A DNA stretch of 64,000 bases from JAAFIW01 sp031414805 (GTDB lineage Bacteria; Pseudomonadota; Gammaproteobacteria; Burkholderiales; Burkholderiaceae_C): positions 19,033 through 83,032 of the forward strand of contig JANOQJ010000038.1 of assembly GCA_031414805.1 (NCBI GenBank), read 5' to 3'. The position numbers and the translations under genes are program-made. Positions 7,121-15,601 of the stretch are shown piece after piece. Position 1 is the stretch's first letter. Each line of letters begins with the position of its first letter. The notes beneath the pieces are model-generated. The model had not been told where the DNA came from. It made no database searches and saw only the letters and a program-made list of their open reading frames with translations.

Positions 7121-10100
7121 ATGCCTAAACGCACCGACATCCAATCCATCCTCATCATCGGCGCCGGCCCCATCATCATTGGCCAGGCTTGCGAGTTCGA
7201 CTACTCCGGCGTGCAAGCCTGCAAAGCCTTGCGCGAGGAGGGGTACAAGGTCATTTTGATCAACAGCAACCCCGCCACGATCATGACCGACCCGGCGACG
7301 GCGGATGTGACCTACATCGAGCCGATCACCTGGCAAACGGTTGAAAAAATCATTGCCAAAGAGCGTCCCGACGCCATCCTGCCGACCATGGGTGGCCAAA
7401 CCGCGCTGAACTGCGCGCTGGATTTGTGGCACCACGGGGTGTTGGCCAAGTACATGGGTGCAGCCACGGGCAAGCCGGTGGAATTGATCGGGGCCACGCC
7501 CGAAGCGATTGACAAGGCGGAAGACCGGCTGAAGTTCAAAGACGCGATGACCAAGATCGGCCTGGGCTCGGCCCGCTCGGGCATTGCGCACAGCATGGAA
7601 GAGGCCTGGACGGTGCAAAAAACCCTGGGTTTCCCCACTGTGATTCGCCCCAGCTTCACCCTGGGCGGCACAGGCGGCGGCATTGCCTACAACGCTGAAG
7701 AATTTGAAGTGATCTGCAAGCGCGGGCTGGAGGCATCGCCGACCAGCGAGCTGCTGATTGAGGAGTCGCTGCTGGGCTGGAAAGAGTATGAGATGGAGGT
7801 GGTGCGCGACAAGGCGGACAACTGCATCATCGTGTGCTCGATTGAAAATCTGGATCCGATGGGCGTACACACGGGCGACAGCATCACCGTGGCCCCAGCG
7901 CAAACGCTCACCGACAAGGAGTATCAGATTCTGCGCAATGCATCGCTGGCGGTGCTGCGTGAAATTGGCGTGGACACCGGCGGCAGCAATGTGCAGTTTT
8001 CCATCAACCCCGAAGACGGGCGCATGGTGGTGATCGAGATGAATCCACGCGTGTCACGCTCGTCGGCGCTGGCTTCCAAAGCCACCGGTTTCCCGATTGC
8101 CAAAGTGGCGGCCAAGCTGGCTTGCGGCTACACCTTGGACGAGTTGCGCAACGAGATCACTGGCGGGGCCACGCCGGCATCGTTCGAGCCGTCCATCGAC
8201 TACGTCGTCACCAAAATCCCCCGCTTCGCCTTCGAAAAATTCCCGCAGGCCGACAGTCGCTTGACCACGCAAATGAAGTCGGTCGGCGAGGTGATGGCCA
8301 TGGGCCGTACTTTCCAGGAGTCTTTCCAGAAAGCCTTGCGCGGGCTGGAAGTCGGCGTGGATGGCATGAACGAGATGACGCAAGACCGCGAAGTGCTGGA
8401 AAAGGAGCTGGGTGAGCCCGGCCCCGAGCGCATCTGGTACGTGGGCGATGCGTTTGCCCAAGGCATGAGCCTGGAAGAAGTGCACGAGCTGACCAAGATT
8501 GACCCGTGGTTTCTGGTGCAAATCCAGGAAATCGTGAAGCTGGAGCTGGAAATAGACCAAATCGCTGCCCAGCCCTCACAAAATCTGCTCAAGCAGCTAT
8601 CAAAACAGGAGCTTTTAGGTCTCAAGAAAAAAGGTTTTTCTGACCGCCGCTTGGCCAAACTGCTGCACACCACCGACAAAGCCGTTCGGGAACAGCGCTG
8701 GGCGCTGGGTGTGCGGCCTGTTTACAAGCGCGTGGACACCTGCGCTGCCGAGTTCGCCACCAACACGGCTTATCTGTACTCCACCTACGAGAGCAGCGAC
8801 AACGCTGAGTGCGAATCCGAGCCCACCAACAATAAGAAAATCATGGTGCTGGGCGGTGGCCCCAACCGCATTGGCCAGGGCATTGAATTTGACTACTGCT
8901 GCGTGCACGCCGCGCTGGCCTTACGCGAAGACGGTTACGAGACCATCATGGTCAACTGCAACCCCGAAACCGTGTCCACCGACTACGACACCAGCGACCG
9001 CCTGTATTTCGAGCCCCTCACGCTGGAAGACGTGCTGGAAATTGTGGACAAGGAAAAACCGCTGGGTGTGATCGTGCAATACGGCGGCCAGACGCCTTTG
9101 AAGCTGGCGCTGGGCCTGGAAGCCAACGGCGTGCCCATCATCGGCACCAGCCCCGACATGATTGACGCCGCCGAAGACCGCGAGCGCTTCTCGGCCCTGC
9201 TGCACACCTTGCAGCTGAAGCAGCCACCCAACGCCACCGCCCGCACCGAGCCCGAGGCCCTGGAAAAAGCCACGGCGCTGGGTTACCCACTGGTGGTGCG
9301 CCCCAGCTATGTGCTGGGTGGCCGGGCCATGGAAATCGTGCACGAGCAGCGCGACCTGGAGCGCTACATGCGCGAGGCCGTCAAGGTAAGCCACGACTCG
9401 CCGGTGCTGCTGGACCGTTTTTTGAACGACGCGATTGAGTGCGATGTCGACTGCATTCGCGACGCCACGGGCGTGACCTTCATCGGCGGCGTGATGGAGC
9501 ACATCGAACAAGCAGGTGTGCACAGCGGTGACTCGGCCTGCTCCTTGCCCCCGTACTTTTTGAGCGCTGCCACAGTGACCGAAATCAAGCGCCAGACCGC
9601 TGCCATGGCCCAGGCATTGAATGTGGTGGGCCTGATGAACGTGCAGTTCGCCATTCAGACGGTGGACGGCCAGGACGTGATCTACGTGCTGGAAGTCAAC
9701 CCCCGCGCCAGCCGTACCGTGCCCTTTGTCAGCAAGGCCACCGGCATCCAGCTGGCCAAGGTAGCGGCGCGCTGCATGGTGGGGCAGTCTCTGGCCTCGC
9801 AAGGCATCACAAAAGAGGTTACGCCGCCGTATTTCAGCGTGAAAGAAGCGGTGTTCCCCTTCGTCAAATTCCCCGGTGTGGACACGATTCTCGGTCCCGA
9901 GATGAAGTCCACCGGCGAGGTGATGGGGGTGGGCAAAACCTTTGGCGAAGCCTTTGTGAAAAGCCAGCTGGGCGCGGGCACCAAGCTGCCGCGCCCGTTC
10001 AAGGCCGACGGCGTCACCTCCACCGGCAAGGTGTTTTTGACGGTGAAAAACGGCGACAAACCGCGTGCGGTAGACGTGGCGCGCGCCCTGGTGGCCCAGG

Positions 10101-10426
10101 GCTATGAGCTGGTGGCCACCAAAGGCACCTCGGCGGCCATCACGGCAGCGGGCATTCCCTGTGTGACGGTCAACAAGGTCACCGAAGGCCGACCCAACGT
10201 GGTGGACATGATCAAGAACAACGACATTTCGTTGGTCATCAACACCGTGGAAGAGCGCCGCAACGCCATCAAAGACTCCCGCGCCATCCGCACCACCGCC
10301 CTGCTGGCCCGCGTGACCACCTACACCACCATCTCGGGCGCCGAGGCGGCGGTGGAAGGCATGAAGTACATCGACCAGCTGGGCGTGATTTCGGTGCAGG
10401 AGATGCACGCGCAGCTAAGCGCTTGA
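7121..10426 (+). CDS. carB: carbamoyl-phosphate synthase large subunit
   Basis: Makes carbamoyl phosphate from bicarbonate, ammonia and two ATP. Two homologous ATP-grasp halves are visible: IIGAGPIIIGQACEFDYSG opens the first and VLGGGPNRIGQGIEFDYCC the second, each followed by the TMGGQTALN / QYGGQTPLK type motif; a C-terminal MGS-like regulatory domain covers about residues 960-1100. At 1101 aa it is longer than the roughly 1075 of relatives. Part of the excess is at residues about 484-498 (SQNLLKQLSKQEL), encoded by a dispersed-repeat copy (8571-8612) in the oligomerisation domain just before GLKKKGFSDRRLAKL. Confidence 0.97.
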   Translation: MPKRTDIQSILIIGAGPIIIGQACEFDYSGVQACKALREEGYKVILINSNPATIMTDPATADVTYIEPITWQTVEKIIAKERPDAILPTMGGQTALNCALDLWHHGVLAKYMGAATGKPVELIGATPEAIDKAEDRLKFKDAMTKIGLGSARSGIAHSMEEAWTVQKTLGFPTVIRPSFTLGGTGGGIAYNAEEFEVICKRGLEASPTSELLIEESLLGWKEYEMEVVRDKADNCIIVCSIENLDPMGVHTGDSITVAPAQTLTDKEYQILRNASLAVLREIGVDTGGSNVQFSINPEDGRMVVIEMNPRVSRSSALASKATGFPIAKVAAKLACGYTLDELRNEITGGATPASFEPSIDYVVTKIPRFAFEKFPQADSRLTTQMKSVGEVMAMGRTFQESFQKALRGLEVGVDGMNEMTQDREVLEKELGEPGPERIWYVGDAFAQGMSLEEVHELTKIDPWFLVQIQEIVKLELEIDQIAAQPSQNLLKQLSKQELLGLKKKGFSDRRLAKLLHTTDKAVREQRWALGVRPVYKRVDTCAAEFATNTAYLYSTYESSDNAECESEPTNNKKIMVLGGGPNRIGQGIEFDYCCVHAALALREDGYETIMVNCNPETVSTDYDTSDRLYFEPLTLEDVLEIVDKEKPLGVIVQYGGQTPLKLALGLEANGVPIIGTSPDMIDAAEDRERFSALLHTLQLKQPPNATARTEPEALEKATALGYPLVVRPSYVLGGRAMEIVHEQRDLERYMREAVKVSHDSPVLLDRFLNDAIECDVDCIRDATGVTFIGGVMEHIEQAGVHSGDSACSLPPYFLSAATVTEIKRQTAAMAQALNVVGLMNVQFAIQTVDGQDVIYVLEVNPRASRTVPFVSKATGIQLAKVAARCMVGQSLASQGITKEVTPPYFSVKEAVFPFVKFPGVDTILGPEMKSTGEVMGVGKTFGEAFVKSQLGAGTKLPRPFKADGVTSTGKVFLTVKNGDKPRAVDVARALVAQGYELVATKGTSAAITAAGIPCVTVNKVTEGRPNVVDMIKNNDISLVINTVEERRNAIKDSRAIRTTALLARVTTYTTISGAEAAVEGMKYIDQLGVISVQEMHAQLSA
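8571..8612 (+). repeat. dispersed repeat copy 3, in carB
   Basis: AGCCCTCACAAAATC then TGCTCAAGCAGCTATC. Read in a different frame from copies 1 and 2 (LLKQLSKQEL). Confidence 0.85.
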
Positions 10427-10453
10427 CACAAACCAGCCTTCGAACGGCATAAT
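10423..10453 (+). promoter_or_regulatory. candidate sigma70 promoter for greA, overlapping the carB stop
   Basis: TTGACA at 10423-10428 uses the last bases of carB, and CATAAT at 10448-10453 lies 19 bases on. The spacer is slightly long. Transcription from here would pass through the hairpin at 10465-10489 before reaching greA. Confidence 0.4.
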
Positions 10454-10464
10454 TTCAATAACCA

Positions 10465-10502
10465 CCGCCGAGCGATTTCCGCTCGGCGGTTTCGTTTTTT
10501 CC
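10465..10502 (+). terminator. rho-independent terminator between carB and greA
   Basis: Perfect 9 bp stem CCGCCGAGC (10465-10473) with GCTCGGCGG (10481-10489), a seven-base loop, then TTTCGTTTTTT. It would end the car transcript. It also lies downstream of the candidate greA promoter, so it may attenuate greA. Confidence 0.85.
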
Positions 10503-10515
10503 ACAGCAAATCAAC

Positions 10516-10992
10516 ATGGCCACCATCCCGATCACCAAGCGCGGCAGCGAAAAACTCAAAGCGGAACTGCACAAACTCAAAACCGTGGAGCGCCCTTGGG
10601 TCATCAACGCGATTTCCGAGGCGCGTGCGCAGGGCGATTTGAGCGAGAACGCCGAGTACGACGCCGCCAAAGACCGCCAGGGTTTTATCGAGGGGCGCAT
10701 TCAGGAGATCGAAAGCAAGCTGTCGGGCTCGCAAATCATTGACCCGGCGGGTCTGGACGCCGGCGGCCGCGTGGTGTTTGGCGCAACCGTGGAGCTGGAA
10801 GACGAAAAATCAGGCGACAAGGTCACCTACCAGATCGTGGGTGAAGACGAGGCTGATTTAAAGCTGGGCCTGATCAACATCAGCAGCCCGATTGCCCGCG
10901 CGCTGATTGGCAAAGAAGAGGGCGACACCGCCGAGGTGATTGCGCCCAGCGGCAACCGGCGCTACGAGATTATTCGCGTCAGCTACGTTTAG
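10516..10992 (+). CDS. greA: transcription elongation factor GreA
   Basis: Binds the RNA polymerase secondary channel and stimulates cleavage of backtracked transcripts. All 158 residues match the family: an N-terminal antiparallel coiled coil with the tip acidic pair in EARAQGDLSENAEYDAAKDRQG (about residues 35-55) and a C-terminal FKBP-like domain ending IAPSGNRRYEIIRVSYV. No strong ribosome binding site is seen before the ATG. It follows a terminator and may have its own promoter. The next gene begins 7 bases after its stop. Confidence 0.97.
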   Translation: MATIPITKRGSEKLKAELHKLKTVERPWVINAISEARAQGDLSENAEYDAAKDRQGFIEGRIQEIESKLSGSQIIDPAGLDAGGRVVFGATVELEDEKSGDKVTYQIVGEDEADLKLGLINISSPIARALIGKEEGDTAEVIAPSGNRRYEIIRVSYV

Positions 10993-10999
10993 GGCTGCC

Positions 11000-11407
11000 A
11001 TGCACCGTCTGCCCCTGTTCGTCGCCGCCCTGTGGTGGGGCAGCTTGACCACGCTGGGGTTTTTGGTCGTGCCTTTGTTGTTTGCACACCTGCCAACGCC
11101 CGCCATGGCCGGTGGCATGGCGGCCAAACTGTTTGCGGCGCAGACCTGGGTGTCGGTGGTGTGCGGGCTATTGTTGCTGATGATTTTTAGGTCAAATCGG
11201 CCTCTAGCCCAAGCAAATACTGCTCAAGCAGCTATGATTTTTGTAGTAAGCGGCATGTTGCTCGCGCTGCTGGTTGAGTTTGCGGTGGCTCCACGCATCG
11301 TGGCGCGCGAAAATCTCAAGCTGTGGCACGCCGTGGGCAGCGGCATGTATGGGGTGCAGTGGCTGTGTGCGGGTGCGGCTTTGTACAAGCTCACGCCTGC
11401 ACGTTGA
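11000..11407 (+). CDS. small integral membrane protein, DUF4149-like
   Basis: A protein of 135 aa with four predicted membrane segments (about residues 5-25, 43-62, 75-97, 112-130), resembling DUF4149 membrane proteins found next to greA and yhbY in betaproteobacteria. Function unknown. The ATG at 11000 starts MHRLPLFVAALWWGSLTT; an in-frame ATG at 10940 lies inside greA and is rejected. The third membrane segment and the loop before it (LAQANTAQAAMIFVVS) are encoded by a dispersed-repeat copy. It converges on yhbY with six bases between the stop codons and no terminator. Confidence 0.75.
   Translation: MHRLPLFVAALWWGSLTTLGFLVVPLLFAHLPTPAMAGGMAAKLFAAQTWVSVVCGLLLLMIFRSNRPLAQANTAQAAMIFVVSGMLLALLVEFAVAPRIVARENLKLWHAVGSGMYGVQWLCAGAALYKLTPAR
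11192..11247 (+). repeat. dispersed repeat copy 4, in the DUF4149-like gene
   Basis: Long copy including the left part GGCCTCTAGCCC, then the core and TTTTTGTAGT. Read as TAQAAMIFVV. Confidence 0.85.
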
Positions 11408-11413
11408 CCTGCA

Positions 11414-11893
11414 TCAAGTCTGGCTGCGCTTCTTCACCGAAACCTGTTTGGGCGCTGCCGCCCGCTTGACTTTGCCGCCCTGAGTCAACCGCTGGTTGCC
11501 CAGCACGCGCAGGGTTTTCACCTCCGGGCGTTGGCCGCCGCGTGAGCTGTACTTGAGCACTTTCACATCGCGTGGACCGGCCATGCGGTCGTCGCTGGCG
11601 GCGGCTTTTTCCTTGTCGGGCTTGGGTCGCCACAGCACCAGCAGCTTGCCGATGTGTTGAATCGGCGCGGCGTTCAAGTCATCGGCCAGGCTTTTGAACA
11701 GCAAATCGCGCGCGGCCCGGTCGTCGCCGAGCACGCGGATTTTGATCAGACCGTGTGAATTGAGCGCGGCGTCAATTTCTTTGGTCACGCCGGGGGTCAA
11801 ACCGTCGTTGCCGATCATGACCACGGGGTCCAGGTGGTGCGCCTCGGAGCGGTGGTCTTTGCGTTGGGCGGGAGTCAGTTGTATGTGGGGCAT
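11414..11893 (-). CDS. yhbY: CRS1/YhbY-domain RNA-binding protein
   Basis: YhbY-type KH-like protein associated with the pre-50S ribosomal subunit. Residues 1-95 carry the domain: LTPAQRKDHRSEAHHLDPVV, the glycine loop IGNDGLTPGV and the HGLIKIRVLGDDRAAR strand. The remaining 60 residues are a basic, low-complexity tail ending APKQVSVKKRSQT that is longer than in E. coli YhbY and likely binds RNA. It is divergent from rlmE, another 50S assembly gene, with 44 bases between their starts; this pair is often adjacent to ftsH. Confidence 0.92.
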   Translation of the reverse strand: MPHIQLTPAQRKDHRSEAHHLDPVVMIGNDGLTPGVTKEIDAALNSHGLIKIRVLGDDRAARDLLFKSLADDLNAAPIQHIGKLLVLWRPKPDKEKAAASDDRMAGPRDVKVLKYSSRGGQRPEVKTLRVLGNQRLTQGGKVKRAAAPKQVSVKKRSQT

Positions 11894-11937
11894 GCCCGAT
11901 TATCCCGGTTGCATCCCGGCACCTTCACAATCGGCCT

Positions 11938-12618
11938 ATGAAAGTTAAAACCCAAAGTAAAAAAGTCAATAAAGCCTGGTTGAACGACCATGTGAACGAC
12001 ACCTACGTCAAGCTGGCCGCCAGAGAAGGCTATCGCGCGCGGGCGGCTTACAAACTGAAGGAAATTGACGAAACGCTGGGCCTGATCAAGCCCGGGCATC
12101 TGGTGGTCGACCTGGGCAGCACACCCGGTGCCTGGAGCCAGTATGTGCGTCGGCGTTTGTCGCCCACCGGGGCGGCTGTGGGGGAACTCAAGGGCACGAT
12201 TGTGGCGCTGGATATGTTGCCGATGGATCCCATCGAAGGCGTCAATTTCTTGCAGGGCGATTTTCGCGAGCCCGAGGTTCTGGCGCAGCTGGAAGCTGTG
12301 CTGGCGCAGCGCAAGGCTGATGTGGTGGTCTCGGACATGGCCCCCAATCTGTCGGGCATTGAATCGGCTGACGCGGCGCGCATGGCCCATCTGGTGGAGC
12401 TTGCAATTGAGTTCGCCCAGACCCATATGAAACCGGAGGGTGCGCTAGTGGCCAAGGTGTTTCACGGCAGCGGCTACAGCGATCTTGTCAAGCTGTTCAA
12501 AAGCAGTTTTCTGGTCGTCAAACCCATGAAACCAAAAGCCTCGCGCAGCAACTCGTCGGAGAATTTTCTGGTGGGCATCGGGTTGAAACCCGCTGCGTTT
12601 GACGCAGCTTCAGTCTGA
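11938..12618 (+). CDS. rlmE: 23S rRNA 2'-O-methyltransferase RlmE (FtsJ/RrmJ)
   Basis: Methylates U2552 of 23S rRNA in the A-loop late in 50S assembly. The 226-residue protein has the Rossmann SAM-binding motif VVDLGSTPGAWSQYV (about residues 56-70) and the K-D-K-E tetrad candidates: K in YRARAAYKLKEID, D in VVSDMAPNLSG, K in LVAKVFHGSG and E in RSNSSENFLVG. The basic N-terminus KVKTQSKKVNKAWLNDH is normal for the family. rlmE-ftsH order is conserved from E. coli onward. Confidence 0.96.
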   Translation: MKVKTQSKKVNKAWLNDHVNDTYVKLAAREGYRARAAYKLKEIDETLGLIKPGHLVVDLGSTPGAWSQYVRRRLSPTGAAVGELKGTIVALDMLPMDPIEGVNFLQGDFREPEVLAQLEAVLAQRKADVVVSDMAPNLSGIESADAARMAHLVELAIEFAQTHMKPEGALVAKVFHGSGYSDLVKLFKSSFLVVKPMKPKASRSNSSENFLVGIGLKPAAFDAASV

Positions 12619-12749
12619 ATAGCCCTTGCTTGTCGCGTGGCGGCCTGGGGAAAATACATAGCCCGGCCGCTTGAAACACCTAAAATGGCGCACAACTACG
12701 GCATTCTTGCCGTTTGTCTTTTTTGCTCTCGTTTGGATCGGAGTTCCCG

Positions 12750-14669
12750 TTGAACAACAACCAGTGGTTTTCAAAAGTAGCTGTATGGCTGGTGATCGCA
12801 CTCGTGCTTTTCACCGTCTTCAAGCAGTTTGACAAAGGCGGCACCTCGGGCGTGACCTCGATGGCCTATTCCGACTTTCTGGAGGAAGTGCGTGCCAAGC
12901 GCATCAAGCAGGCCTCTATTCCCGAAGGCATCAGCGGCGGCGAGATTCTGGCGATTACCACCGACGACAAGAAAATCCGCACCACCGACACCTACCTGGA
13001 TCGTGGCCTGGTCAGCGATTTGATCAATAGCGGCGTGAAGTTTGACGTGAAAGCGCGCGAAGAAGGTTCGCTGCTCATGACCTTGCTGGTCAGCTGGGGC
13101 CCCATGCTGCTTTTGATTGGTGTGTGGGTGTACTTCATGCGGCAAATGCAGGGTGGCGGCAAAGGCGGTGCCTTCAGCTTTGGCAAGAGCAAGGCCCGCA
13201 TGCTGGACGAGAACAACAACACCGTGACTTTTGCCGATGTGGCCGGTTGCGATGAGGCCAAAGAAGAAGTCAAGGAAGTGGTGGACTTCTTGAAAGACCC
13301 CGCCAAATTCCAGAAGCTGGGTGGCCGTATTCCGCGTGGCCTGCTGCTCGTCGGCCCGCCCGGCACCGGTAAGACTTTGCTGGCCAAAGGCATTGCGGGC
13401 GAAGCCAAGGTACCGTTTTTCAGTATTTCGGGCTCCGATTTTGTGGAGATGTTTGTCGGCGTGGGCGCAGCCCGCGTGCGCGACATGTTTGAAAACGCCA
13501 AGAAAAACGCGCCTTGCATCATCTTCATCGACGAGATTGACGCCGTGGGCCGTCAGCGTGGCGCAGGCCTGGGCGGTGGCAATGACGAGCGCGAGCAGAC
13601 CCTGAACCAGATGCTGGTGGAGATGGACGGCTTTGAAACCAACCTGGGCGTGATTGTGGTCGCCGCCACCAACCGACCCGACATTCTGGACGCCGCCTTG
13701 CTGCGCCCCGGCCGTTTTGACCGTCAGGTGTATGTGACCCTGCCCGACATTCGCGGCCGCGAGCAGATTTTGAATGTGCACATGCGCAAAGTGCCTTTGG
13801 GCCAGGACGTGAACCCCTCGGTGATTGCCCGTGGCACGCCCGGCATGAGTGGCGCTGACCTCGCCAACTTATGCAACGAAGCGGCTTTGATGGCTGCGCG
13901 CCGCAGCGCTCGAGTGGTTGAGATGGTCGACTTTGAAAAGGCCAAAGACAAAATCTTCATGGGCCCCGAGCGCCGAAGCATGGTCATGCCCGAAGAAGAG
14001 CGTCGTAACACGGCTTACCACGAGTCGGGTCACGCCTTGATTGGCAAGCTCATGCCCAAGTGCGACCCGGTGCACAAAGTCACCATCATTCCGCGTGGTC
14101 GCGCCCTGGGCGTGACCATGAGCCTGCCCGCGCAAGACCGCTACAGCTACGACAAAGACTACATGCTCAACCAGATCAGCATGCTGTTTGGTGGCCGCAT
14201 TGCCGAAGAGGTGTTCATGAAACAAATGACCACCGGTGCCAGCAACGACTTTGAACGCGCCACGACCCTGGCGCGTGACATGGTGATGCGCTACGGCATG
14301 ACCGACGCGCTGGGCCCTATGGTCTACGCCGAAAACGAAGGCGAAGTGTTCCTGGGCCGCAGCGTGACCAAGACCACCAACATGAGCGAGGCCACCATGC
14401 AAAAGGTCGACGCCGAGGTGCGCCGCATCATCGATGAGCAATACGGCATCGCCCGTAAACTCATTGAAGACAACCAGGACAAGATGCACGTGATGGCCAA
14501 GGCCCTGCTCGAGTGGGAAACCATTGACGCCGACCAGATTGACGACATCATGGCGGGCAAAGAGCCCCGTCCACCAAAGGACTTCACGCCTCGTACGCCC
14601 AATTCGGGTAGCGGTGGCGGCTCGGGCGGTGTGCCGTTGGTGGTAGAGCCCGCGCCGACAGCAGCTTGA
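12750..14669 (+). CDS. ftsH: ATP-dependent zinc metalloprotease FtsH
   Basis: Inner-membrane AAA+ protease that degrades misfolded membrane proteins, LpxC and sigma32-type regulators. The TTG at 12750 preceded by CGGAG gives NNNQWFSKVAVWLVIALVLF, matching relatives; a TTG at 12714 would add 12 odd residues. Numbering from 12750: membrane segments near 7-25 and 108-128 flank a periplasmic domain; Walker A GPPGTGKT at 202-209, Walker B IIFIDEID, arginine-finger region, and the zinc site HESGH at 424-428. The C-terminal tail is Gly/Ser/Pro rich. A terminator follows. Confidence 0.97.
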   Translation: MNNNQWFSKVAVWLVIALVLFTVFKQFDKGGTSGVTSMAYSDFLEEVRAKRIKQASIPEGISGGEILAITTDDKKIRTTDTYLDRGLVSDLINSGVKFDVKAREEGSLLMTLLVSWGPMLLLIGVWVYFMRQMQGGGKGGAFSFGKSKARMLDENNNTVTFADVAGCDEAKEEVKEVVDFLKDPAKFQKLGGRIPRGLLLVGPPGTGKTLLAKGIAGEAKVPFFSISGSDFVEMFVGVGAARVRDMFENAKKNAPCIIFIDEIDAVGRQRGAGLGGGNDEREQTLNQMLVEMDGFETNLGVIVVAATNRPDILDAALLRPGRFDRQVYVTLPDIRGREQILNVHMRKVPLGQDVNPSVIARGTPGMSGADLANLCNEAALMAARRSARVVEMVDFEKAKDKIFMGPERRSMVMPEEERRNTAYHESGHALIGKLMPKCDPVHKVTIIPRGRALGVTMSLPAQDRYSYDKDYMLNQISMLFGGRIAEEVFMKQMTTGASNDFERATTLARDMVMRYGMTDALGPMVYAENEGEVFLGRSVTKTTNMSEATMQKVDAEVRRIIDEQYGIARKLIEDNQDKMHVMAKALLEWETIDADQIDDIMAGKEPRPPKDFTPRTPNSGSGGGSGGVPLVVEPAPTAA

Positions 14670-14674
14670 TACAC

Positions 14675-14697
14675 AAAGGGCCTTCGGGCCCTTTTTT
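14675..14697 (+). terminator. rho-independent terminator after ftsH
   Basis: Stem AAAGGGCC (14675-14682) with GGCCCTTT (14687-14694), a TTCG tetraloop and a run of six T. It ends 7 bases before the folP ATG, so folP needs read-through or a promoter inside ftsH. Confidence 0.9.
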
Positions 14698-14704
14698 CAT
14701 ACCT

Positions 14705-15559
14705 ATGCCCCACTGGCAAACCGCCCGATTTCGCATCGACCTGACCGCCCCGCAGGTGATGGGCATCGTCAACCTCACGCCTGATTCGTTCTCGGACGGT
14801 GGGCAGCACCACACCACCCAGGTAGCCTTGAATCGCTGCGAGCAGCTGCTCAAAGACGGTGCCAACATCCTGGATATTGGCGGCGAATCCACCCGCCCTG
14901 GCAGCTCGCCGGTGTCGCTGGAAGAAGAGCTCGCTCGCGTGCTCCCAGTGGTGAGTGAGGCTGTGAAACTAGATGTGCCTATTTCGGTGGACACCTATAA
15001 GCCCCAGGTCATGCAGGCCGTGCTGGACTTGGGCGCAGACATCATCAACGACGTGTGGGCCCTGCGCAAGCTTGGTCAATCCGGTCAGCCTGGTGCCATG
15101 CAAACCATAGCCGCGCACCCCAATTGCGGCATCTGCCTGATGCACATGCATCGCGACCCGCAGACCATGCAGAGCTGGCCGATGCAGGGCGATGTGGTCC
15201 CACAGGTGCTATCGTTTTTAGAGCTGGTTGAGCAGCATTTAAAAGGGCTGGGGGTCGAAAAGGCGCGGATTGTGTGGGATATGGGCATTGGCTTTGGCAA
15301 AACGGTCGCCCAAAACTTCAGCCTGCTGGCCCGCCAGCGCGAACTGCTGGTCGCGGGCACGCCACTGCTGGTGGGTTGGTCGCGCAAGTCGTCGCTGGGC
15401 GCAGTAACTGGGCTACCGGTCGAGCAACGCATGGTGCCCAGCGTGGCGGCGGCCTTGCTGGCGGTGGAGCGTGGCGCGCGCATCGTGCGGGTGCACGACG
15501 TGCGTGAAACAGTAGCCGCCTTGAAGGTTTGGAACGCTACAATTTCAGTAGCTGCTTGA
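14705..15559 (+). CDS. folP: dihydropteroate synthase
   Basis: Joins p-aminobenzoate to hydroxymethyl-dihydropterin diphosphate in folate synthesis; the target of sulfonamides. Motifs: MGIVNLTPDSFSDGG (about residues 20-34), DIGGESTRPGS and the C-terminal VGWSRKSSLG and RVHDVRETVAALKVWNA. The ATG at 14705 starts MPHWQTARFRIDLT; an upstream ATG at 14666 lies in the ftsH stop/terminator and is rejected. The last residues ISVAA and the TGA stop come from a reverse-oriented copy of the dispersed repeat that starts at 15536. glmM follows after 42 bases, the usual folP-glmM order. Confidence 0.96.
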   Translation: MPHWQTARFRIDLTAPQVMGIVNLTPDSFSDGGQHHTTQVALNRCEQLLKDGANILDIGGESTRPGSSPVSLEEELARVLPVVSEAVKLDVPISVDTYKPQVMQAVLDLGADIINDVWALRKLGQSGQPGAMQTIAAHPNCGICLMHMHRDPQTMQSWPMQGDVVPQVLSFLELVEQHLKGLGVEKARIVWDMGIGFGKTVAQNFSLLARQRELLVAGTPLLVGWSRKSSLGAVTGLPVEQRMVPSVAAALLAVERGARIVRVHDVRETVAALKVWNATISVAA

Positions 15560-15593
15560 GCAATATCTACAAGGGCAAAACCGCTAAAAGGCT
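15536..15593 (-). repeat. dispersed repeat copy 5, at the folP 3' end
   Basis: Reverse copy GCTACAATTTCAGTAGCTGC then TTGAGCAATATCTACAAGGGC. The TGA inside the core is the folP stop. Confidence 0.85.
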
Positions 15594-15601
15594 TAAAAAA
15601 C

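Noticed and set aside
8921..10408. 495-codon minus-strand open frame opposite carB
   Set aside because: Composition is His/Gly/Arg rich with no domain, a normal antisense shadow of GC-rich coding bias; carB is unmistakable on the plus strand.
12619..12749. Heat-shock (sigma32) promoter before ftsH based on CTTGAAA
   Set aside because: A matching -10 of the CCCCAT type at the right distance is missing.
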